Of a stretch of DNA of 5,866 nucleotides, positions 1 to 5,011 are shown piece after piece (the first letter of the stretch is position 1; the number at the start of each line of letters is the position of its first letter). The stretch is from positions 1 to 5,866 of the forward strand of contig JAAZNT010000177.1 in the NCBI GenBank assembly GCA_012798145.1, in the 5' to 3' direction. The notes beneath the pieces are model-generated. The model worked only from the letters and a program-made list of their open reading frames with translations, ran no database searches and was not told the origin of the DNA. The DNA is from Thermoanaerobaculaceae bacterium. GTDB lineage: Bacteria > Acidobacteriota > UBA4820. Position numbers and translations under genes: made by a program.

Positions 1-307
1 CTGTTGGATCAATTATAGTAATTGGTTTAAGCCCCAGTGAAATTCCAATGTTAAACAATTTTGCCCTTGGAATACAATTTCCAACACCTCCCAAGCCAAC
101 TATGAAGTAATCAACTCCTCTTTTTTTTATTTCAGGCAGTAGTTCATCTCCGCCTCTTATTTCTATATTTTCTATTGTTTCTCCCCATATTTCTTTATTG
201 GCGTCAAGAAAGCATTCTATTTTTAGATTTTTATCACCAAGCCGTGAAATAGAATCAAGAAGAACTCTGCAATGACCCCCGCACCCCAGAATAACTGCCC
301 TTTTCAC
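1..307 (-). CDS. NeuD/PglD/LegH-like sugar acyltransferase, N-terminal part (runs off the window)
   Basis: An open frame of 102 codons begins at GTG (307-305) and continues off the left edge without a stop. The product opens with MKRAVILGCGGHCRVLLDSI, the nucleotide-binding beta strand and glycine turn (GCGGH, residues 8-12) of the PglD_N domain found in front of left-handed beta-helix acyltransferases. A second family block, IVGLGG (69-74), follows. The visible part ends at PITIIDPT (95-102), where the hexapeptide-repeat catalytic domain normally begins, so the acyltransferase domain itself is not seen. The start codon overlaps the neuC stop as GTGA (304-307), and AGGG lies 4 bases upstream of it. 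Known relatives are NeuD (sialic acid O-acetylation or NeuB partner), PglD and LegH (N-acetylation of a 4-amino UDP or GDP sugar). The context makes an acetyltransferase for a nonulosonate precursor likely, but which of these roles applies cannot be decided from this domain. The cytoplasm is its expected location. Confidence 0.82.
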   Translation of the reverse strand, partial: MKRAVILGCGGHCRVLLDSISRLGDKNLKIECFLDANKEIWGETIENIEIRGGDELLPEIKKRGVDYFIVGLGGVGNCIPRAKLFNIGISLGLKPITIIDPT

Positions 308-1476
308 TTTACCCTGTCCCCAACTTTTAAATCGTAAAATTCTTTCCTCACATTAACGCCTTTTGAAAGATATTTTTCAAGATTCTTCACTATAATTTTA
401 GAAGCATTTCCTTTTACATAAATATTTTTACAATCTTTTATTGAATCTTTAAATTTCTTTCCTGTTGCTTTTTTTAAAGCATCAACTATTTTTCTTTTGT
501 CAAAGGGGCAGTCAATGATATTTTTGTTTCTTGTCCTTCCTTTTTGTCTGTCCCCAATGTTCACAACCGGAAGATTAAATGAAGCCGCTTCCAAGATTCC
601 GCTTGAAGAATTACCGACCATTGCAGATGCGTAATTCATTAAACTAAAGTACAATTGAGTTCCAAGATTTTCAAAAACTTTTATTTTACGGTTGTTATGG
701 GCGAAATCATAAATGACCTTTCTAATTTCGCTGTTTTGGGGATCAGCATTCGGCGCCGTAACAACGACTTGATAATCAAATTCTTCAAGAGCATCAAACA
801 ATATCTTTGCGTTCTTCCCGTTTGACTCTCCTCCCACTGTTTCGGGGTGAAGAGTAGCAATGAGAAAATTTGCTTCAAGCGCAATATCCAACTTCTTTTC
901 AATTTCTTTCTTGGAAAGTATTTTGACAAAATTTAAATTATCAAGAGAAGGAGCGCCTGACACTATAACATTTTCAGGATTTTCACCAAGTTGAATGATT
1001 CTTTTTCTATATTCTTCAGTAGCGACAAAATGCAAATGTGACAATTTGGTAATTGAGTGTCTTAATGAATCATCAATGGCGCCATAAGTCAATTCACCTC
1101 CGTGAATATGCGCCACCGGTATATTAAAAGGAAGTGCTGCAAGGGCAGCAGAATGCATTTCAAATCTGTCTCCTAAAACTAAAAGAAGGTCAATTTTCCT
1201 TCTTGTAAAAACATCTGCAAAAAAATTTAAAGCAAGAGCCATTGATTTCACGGTGGAAGAAGGGGTATCTGATGATAACAATATTTCACCCTTTTCCCCT
1301 ATTTTAAATTTCTCTTTCTCAATTTCCCTTATTGTATAACCATAATTCGGAGAAAGATGGCTTCCCGTAACAATAAAGAAATAATTTAATATTTTGCTCT
1401 TTTCTAATTCTTTCACAATAGGAATGTAAATCCCAAAGTCTGCCCTTGATGTTGTAACAATTGCAACACTTCTCAT
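304..1476 (-). CDS. neuC: Hydrolysing UDP/GDP-HexNAc 2-epimerase, NeuC/LegG (PtmD) type
   Basis: This 390-residue cytoplasmic enzyme belongs to the family that hydrolyses a UDP- or GDP-linked GlcNAc-type sugar with inversion at C2, releasing ManNAc or its 2,4-diacetamido-6-deoxy analogue for the next enzyme, NeuB. Family motifs run the whole length: TSRADFG (9-15), LGDRFE (101-106), HIHGGE (123-128), DDSLRHSITK (135-144), TEEYRKR (153-159), HPET (210-213), GNSSSGILEA (288-297) and NIGDRQKGR (307-315 approximately). Length is normal for NeuC. An in-frame ATG 15 bases upstream (1491) would add MGIFQ, but I prefer ATG 1476. It forms an ATGA overlap with the neuB stop, has GGGAA at a sensible distance, and gives MRSVAIVTTSR, the usual NeuC start. 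The GAIDDSLRH wording resembles LegG as I recall it more than the E. coli NeuC sequence, but this does not prove the substrate. The family assignment is very secure; the exact nucleotide sugar is inferred. Confidence 0.95.
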   Translation of the reverse strand: MRSVAIVTTSRADFGIYIPIVKELEKSKILNYFFIVTGSHLSPNYGYTIREIEKEKFKIGEKGEILLSSDTPSSTVKSMALALNFFADVFTRRKIDLLLVLGDRFEMHSAALAALPFNIPVAHIHGGELTYGAIDDSLRHSITKLSHLHFVATEEYRKRIIQLGENPENVIVSGAPSLDNLNFVKILSKKEIEKKLDIALEANFLIATLHPETVGGESNGKNAKILFDALEEFDYQVVVTAPNADPQNSEIRKVIYDFAHNNRKIKVFENLGTQLYFSLMNYASAMVGNSSSGILEAASFNLPVVNIGDRQKGRTRNKNIIDCPFDKRKIVDALKKATGKKFKDSIKDCKNIYVKGNASKIIVKNLEKYLSKGVNVRKEFYDLKVGDRVK

Positions 1477-2519
1477 CTGAAATATTCCCATTTCAAAATA
1501 TGGTCTTTTTTAATGTCAATTTTTGCAATTTTGCCTATCAATTTATCAATCATCATCGGGTCAATTCCACCAAAGGGTCTTTTGGAGACAACCATATCCC
1601 TTTTTATTCTTTCGCCCTTTTTTATATTTACCTTTGCAACAAGCGACTTCCTTGCAACTTGCAGTGTATTCTCTTCAGAGGAAACTATTTTCTTTTTCGC
1701 TTCGCCCAAAGCACTTTCCACATCTCTTAACATCTTAACCATTTCTTTCAATTCTTCGGGCTGTAAGGACGCTTTGTGGTCTGGACCTTCCATTTTTCTG
1801 TCAAGCGTAAAATGCTTTTCAATAATGTTCGCTCCTAAGGATACTGCAGCAATTGGGATATGAACTCCAAGCGTATGGTCTGAAAAACCAATTGGGAAAT
1901 CAAAAAGCGATTTGAATTTTTTTACAACATTCAGATTAACATCAGAATAAGGGGCAGGGTAGGAACTTACGCAGTGAAGCAATGCCATTTTCTTTAAGCC
2001 AATTTGTTTCAGTTTACCTATAACTTTCTTAACTTCCTTTAAATCTGACATACCGCTTGAAAGAATTAAAGGTTTTCCAAACTTCACTATTTCCTTAAGC
2101 AAAGGTAAATTATTGAAATCTCCTGAGCCAATTTTAAAAGCAGGAACATTTATCTGATTTAGAAATGTAGCGCTCTCTTCATCAAAAGGAGTTGAAAGAA
2201 AAATTATATTTCTTTTGTCACATCTTTCTTTTATTTTAACAAAGTCCTGAAATTTAAGTTCAAGTGATTTTATCATCTCATATTGATCTTTGAACTTTGC
2301 ATTTTTCTTCTGATAATTGGCTTGAGGAGCGCCTTTCAAAACAAGATTTTCTGCCTTGAATGTTTGGAATTTTACTGCGTCAGCCCCGCTGTCCTTTGCT
2401 GCATCAACAAGTTTGAAGGCAAGCCCAAGTTTGCCGTTGTGATTTACACCTGCCTCTGCAATTATAAAACAAGGATGACCGTTTCCAATTTTTCTTTTAT
2501 TTATAACAATTTCTACCAT
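1473..2519 (-). CDS. neuB: Nonulosonic acid synthase (NeuB/LegI, PtmC-like)
   Basis: A complete 348-residue protein of the sialic-acid synthase family. It condenses phosphoenolpyruvate with ManNAc or a 6-deoxy-2,4-diacetamido-mannose to give a nine-carbon 2-keto acid in the cytoplasm. The N-terminal TIM barrel shows AEAGVNHNG (21-29), DAVKFQTF (47-54), FKIGSGD (128-134), LILSSGM (151-157), LHCVSSYP (181-188), IGFSDHTLG (210-218) and EKHFTLDR (234-241). His215 and His236 match the two metal-binding histidines of the Neisseria meningitidis enzyme as I recall it. The C-terminal antifreeze-like SAF domain occupies about 288-346 (ARKSLVA onward) and keeps the arginine of SKRPFGGI at residue 314, which reaches into the partner subunit's active site in NeuB dimers. 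The ATG overlaps the stop of the PtmA-like gene by 7 bp, and its own stop overlaps neuC, so the three are probably translated together. Nothing is missing. Whether the product is Neu5Ac or legionaminic acid cannot be read from the sequence. Confidence 0.96.
   Translation of the reverse strand: MVEIVINKRKIGNGHPCFIIAEAGVNHNGKLGLAFKLVDAAKDSGADAVKFQTFKAENLVLKGAPQANYQKKNAKFKDQYEMIKSLELKFQDFVKIKERCDKRNIIFLSTPFDEESATFLNQINVPAFKIGSGDFNNLPLLKEIVKFGKPLILSSGMSDLKEVKKVIGKLKQIGLKKMALLHCVSSYPAPYSDVNLNVVKKFKSLFDFPIGFSDHTLGVHIPIAAVSLGANIIEKHFTLDRKMEGPDHKASLQPEELKEMVKMLRDVESALGEAKKKIVSSEENTLQVARKSLVAKVNIKKGERIKRDMVVSKRPFGGIDPMMIDKLIGKIAKIDIKKDHILKWEYFR
1485..1489 (-). promoter_or_regulatory. Weak ribosome binding site supporting the neuC start at 1476
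   Basis: GGGAA on the minus strand lies 8 bases before ATG 1476, inside the end of neuB. No purine-rich element is found close to the alternative ATG at 1491, so this site and the ATGA overlap together decide the start. It is a short match and could be chance. Confidence 0.4.
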
Positions 2520-3307
2520 ATTGTGAAGCCGCCATCAAGAACGATATTCTGCCCCGTCAAATACTTTGACATATCACTTGCAAGATAAGCAATGGTTCCT
2601 TTTATATCTTCTTCTTTTGCCATTCTTCCAAGCGGAGTCTTTTTTTCGTATTTTTCAATAAACTTGGGATCCTGATTTCTAAAAACGCCCCCCAGCGAAA
2701 TGGCGTTTACTCTTATTTTTGGAGCAAATAAAGTCGCAAGATATCTTGTAAGCTGAATAAGCCCTCCCTTGCTTGCACCGTATCCTGCGGGATTTACCAT
2801 CTTTGTTCCTTCATAAAGAGCAAAATCTGGCGCGACAACACCATAAATTGAAGAAATTAAAATTATAGAACCGTTCTTACTTCTCTCAAGATGTTTTTGC
2901 GCCTCCTGACAAAGAATAAATGCTGAGGTCAGATTCACCTTAAGGCACGCTTCAAATGCATCGACGCTTTGCTTTTCAAAGGGCTCAGCCCAGCCGGGAT
3001 ATCTTGTTGTTCCAACAAAAGCGGCACAATGGACCAGTATATCAAGCCGCCTAAAATTTTTGATAACCTGCGGGACAATGCTTCTTGTCTCGCTTTCATT
3101 AATAAGGTCAGCTTCTAAAGCAATCGCTTCCCGTTTGTATTTTCTTTCAATTTTTTTTCTTACTCTTTCTGTTTTTTCTTTTGAAATGTCGTGAACAGCA
3201 ACATTTGAGCCAAGTTCGGCAAGCGTTTCACAAATAACCCTGCCAATATGTCCTCCACCGCCAATTACAAGTGACACTTTGTTTTTCAAATCCATCGCCT
3301 TTTTCAT
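2513..3307 (-). CDS. ptmA: PtmA-like short-chain dehydrogenase/reductase
   Basis: A 264-residue classical SDR. The cofactor turn is IGGGGHIG (15-22), followed by D40 at the end of the second strand, which favours NAD over NADP. HCAA (93-96) stands where NNAG is usual. The catalytic set is complete: N125 in KVNLTSAF, S152/S153 in ISSIYGVVAP, Y176 and K180 in YGASK. The stretch APDFALYEGTKM (159-170) and the RNQDPKFIEKY block (210-220) resemble C. jejuni PtmA as I remember it, and the C-terminus GQNIVLDGGFTIW is typical of SDRs. In C. jejuni, ptmA sits beside the cytidylyltransferase gene ptmB in the flagellin legionaminic-acid locus, as here. Its exact reaction is not something I can settle. 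Three starts are possible: TTG 3319, ATG 3307 and ATG 3295. I chose 3307 because it makes an ATGA overlap with the upstream stop and has GGA 7 bases before it. The shorter start (MDLKNKV) would also fit the family length. Confidence 0.88.
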   Translation of the reverse strand: MKKAMDLKNKVSLVIGGGGHIGRVICETLAELGSNVAVHDISKEKTERVRKKIERKYKREAIALEADLINESETRSIVPQVIKNFRRLDILVHCAAFVGTTRYPGWAEPFEKQSVDAFEACLKVNLTSAFILCQEAQKHLERSKNGSIILISSIYGVVAPDFALYEGTKMVNPAGYGASKGGLIQLTRYLATLFAPKIRVNAISLGGVFRNQDPKFIEKYEKKTPLGRMAKEEDIKGTIAYLASDMSKYLTGQNIVLDGGFTIW

Positions 3308-4041
3308 TTTTCTATCCAAGGAAGCTTTACAATGCCCGCTTCAAGAAGGGCTTTGGCTTTATCAAAATCTTCAATGTGATCAATATGAAAAGCCCTTATT
3401 TCAGGTATTTCAACCATAAGATTTTTTCCTTCATCTATCCATTTTAACGCTTTTTCAGACAAAAGAAAATCTCTTCTCCAAAGATATAGTGAGGCGTTTA
3501 TCCTGAAAACTTTTGGGACTTCCTGCCTTCTCTTGTATTTTCCAGCACCTTCTATCAACGGTTTCATAAAACCATTATTTTCTACTACGCAGTGCCAAAA
3601 AGGGTTAAATTCGGGTTCGGAGACTCCAATCGCTCCATCCGCTTCAATTGATTCTTCAAGAAGATTTACGGCTTTTTCAATGTCCTCCGGATACCTGCCG
3701 GGGCTTGTCGGATCAAGCAATAAAATTGATTCATATTTTTTTTCGTAAATTTTTTCACACTCAATTAAAGAATGCTGCAAAACAAGGATCATACCTGCTT
3801 GGTCAGTTGCGAGTTCTTGAGGTCTTTTAAAGGGAATTTCTGCGCCATATTCTTTCGCTATTTTTGCTATTTGTTCGTCATCTGTTGAAACCACTACTTT
3901 GTCCAGCCATTTGCACATTCTTGCGCACATTATTGAATGGGCTATCAAAGGGTGAGAAAGAAGCGGCTTTATATTCTTTCCCGGAAGCCCTTTCGAGCCT
4001 CCCCTTGCCGGAATAACACAAAGAATCGGTCTAATTGACAT
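3304..4041 (-). CDS. ptmB: CMP-nonulosonate cytidylyltransferase, PtmB/LegF/NeuA family (divergent)
   Basis: This 245-residue nucleotidyltransferase is expected to activate the nine-carbon acid made by NeuB with CTP, giving the CMP-sugar. The nucleotide-binding loop is PARGGSKGLPGKN (11-23), followed by VVSTDD (50-55), LATDQAG (78-84), LLLDPTSPGR (107-116), RINASLYLWRR (180-190) and HIDHIEDF (219-226). Length is normal. It departs from the usual family pattern at several places. LLQPTSPLR is LLDPTSPGR here, so a Gln that contacts the sugar in N. meningitidis CMP-sialate synthetase (Gln104, from memory) is Asp110. NGAIY is NASLY. The DID metal-binding pair (Asp209/Asp211 there) reads HID, leaving only Asp221. 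It may be a subfamily with another sugar or metal geometry. ATG 4041 overlaps the preceding stop by 11 bp, with AAGGTGG 9 bases upstream. Its stop overlaps the ptmA-like start. Family is secure, substrate is inferred from neighbours. Confidence 0.9.
   Translation of the reverse strand: MSIRPILCVIPARGGSKGLPGKNIKPLLSHPLIAHSIMCARMCKWLDKVVVSTDDEQIAKIAKEYGAEIPFKRPQELATDQAGMILVLQHSLIECEKIYEKKYESILLLDPTSPGRYPEDIEKAVNLLEESIEADGAIGVSEPEFNPFWHCVVENNGFMKPLIEGAGKYKRRQEVPKVFRINASLYLWRRDFLLSEKALKWIDEGKNLMVEIPEIRAFHIDHIEDFDKAKALLEAGIVKLPWIEK
3315..3317 (-). promoter_or_regulatory. Weak ribosome binding site supporting the ptmA-like start at 3307
   Basis: GGA on the minus strand stands 7 bases before ATG 3307, within the last codons of the cytidylyltransferase gene. 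The alternative ATG 3295 has AAGG only about 2 bases upstream, too close to act. The match is three bases long, so the ATGA overlap is the stronger argument. Confidence 0.35.
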
Positions 4042-5011
4042 ATTTTAGTGCCACCTTTCTTCCTAATTTTGAACTTAGTTTCCAGCCATCAATAACTATC
4101 AAGTTATAAACCGCCTCATCATAATCGCAAAGTTTCTGCTTTTTTTTGCCTTTTATTACACTAATGAATTCTTCTATTTCTCTTTGATATAAAGTGTCTT
4201 TCTTTCTTTTTATTAATAAATATTTTACTTTCCCATTCTGCACAATTGTTATATGTTTATTAAGAAAATCATAGGAAATGGTTTTCTCTATTGATGACAC
4301 CACGCACTTTCTTGAATGATTCTTGTTGAGATAATCGAGCACAATTGTAGAAGAAGATTTATTATCATATTCGCACTCAGCAGATGCATATTCTTCTTCT
4401 GCAATTTTTAAAATTCCCCAATTTTTGGTTGTTCCAATTATGGCAAGTGGCTTATTATAAAAAAAATTGAGATAATCAATTTCGTGGCTCAAATCAAGAA
4501 GAACTCCCCCCTCTTTTGGCTTTGCGGCATAACCTTCAAGATAGTTTCTTCCTTTTCGCCAATCAGGAAGATAAGACCGGCATTCTGAATAAATATAATA
4601 AATTTCTCCAATATCATTTGCCAAATGGAACAATTTATTAAAACCATCATCAAATCTTAAATTGTAGCCAACAAATAAATTGCCTTTTACTTTATCTTTT
4701 ATTTTTTTTGCTTCTTTCGTGCTTGATGAAAGTGGCTTTTCGCAAAGTATGCAGTAATCAAGTTCAAGCGCTTCCTGACAGTCCCTTATATGCCTTGAGG
4801 TGTTTGTGCAAATAATAATTCCTGTCGCTCCCCAATTTTTGGCTTCTTCAATGTCATAAGCCACCTTATATCCATCTCTTGACAATTCTTCAAATCTCTC
4901 TTTTCTTGTGGGAATTGCAATAGTTTCAATATTTAGAGAATTGAGAACCCTTAAATGCCTTAAACCTATTGAACCCGTCCCTAAAACTGCAATTTTAATT
5001 TTTTTATTCAT
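4031..5011 (-). CDS. ptmF: PtmF-like Gfo/Idh/MocA-family oxidoreductase
   Basis: A complete 326-residue NAD(P)-dependent dehydrogenase. The Rossmann domain begins at once with KIAVLGTGSIGLRHL (6-20, GxGxxG at 11-16). The family's EKP motif is CEKPLS (90-95), with Lys92 the expected catalytic lysine. GYNLRF (115-120) opens the C-terminal alpha/beta domain. DLSHEIDY (173-180) carries the His/Asp pair usual in the active site, preceded by SYLPDWRKGRNY (146-157), which I associate with the members found in legionaminic-acid and related loci. In C. jejuni the gene upstream of ptmB, ptmF (Cj1330), is of this kind to my memory, and the order F-B-A is kept here. The substrate is probably a hexose or amino-sugar phosphate or nucleotide sugar, but the sequence does not say which. 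ATG 5011 overlaps the upstream stop as ATGA. The nearest good Shine-Dalgarno (GGAG) is about 20 bases away, so translation probably depends on the upstream ribosome. Calling it ptmF rests on context and is less sure than the family. Confidence 0.85.
   Translation of the reverse strand: MNKKIKIAVLGTGSIGLRHLRVLNSLNIETIAIPTRKERFEELSRDGYKVAYDIEEAKNWGATGIIICTNTSRHIRDCQEALELDYCILCEKPLSSSTKEAKKIKDKVKGNLFVGYNLRFDDGFNKLFHLANDIGEIYYIYSECRSYLPDWRKGRNYLEGYAAKPKEGGVLLDLSHEIDYLNFFYNKPLAIIGTTKNWGILKIAEEEYASAECEYDNKSSSTIVLDYLNKNHSRKCVVSSIEKTISYDFLNKHITIVQNGKVKYLLIKRKKDTLYQREIEEFISVIKGKKKQKLCDYDEAVYNLIVIDGWKLSSKLGRKVALKYVN
4051..4057 (-). promoter_or_regulatory. Ribosome binding site of the cytidylyltransferase gene
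   Basis: AAGGTGG on the minus strand, 9 bases before ATG 4041, is the best Shine-Dalgarno-like element at any junction in the window. It lies in the 3' end of the ptmF-like gene. It may allow independent loading of ribosomes here, at the junction with the longest overlap (11 bp). Confidence 0.45.

Noticed and set aside
681..929. Second minus-strand open frame within neuC
   Set aside because: It lies in another frame inside the HPET to GNSSSG region of neuC, which is unbroken and conserved, so this is a shadow.
1461..1863. Plus-strand open frames across the neuB 3' half (1461-1730, 1513-1863, 1523-1738)
   Set aside because: They are antisense to a fully conserved neuB/neuC junction, have low-complexity Phe/Ser/Leu-rich translations and show no family motif.
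2283..2588. Plus-strand open frame of about 100 codons over the neuB start
   Set aside because: Antisense to conserved coding sequence of neuB and the SDR, with no recognisable domain and no supporting context.
3533..3830. Plus-strand open frames inside the cytidylyltransferase gene (3533-3748, 3648-3830)
   Set aside because: Antisense shadows of a gene with clear motifs. Translations have no recognisable features.
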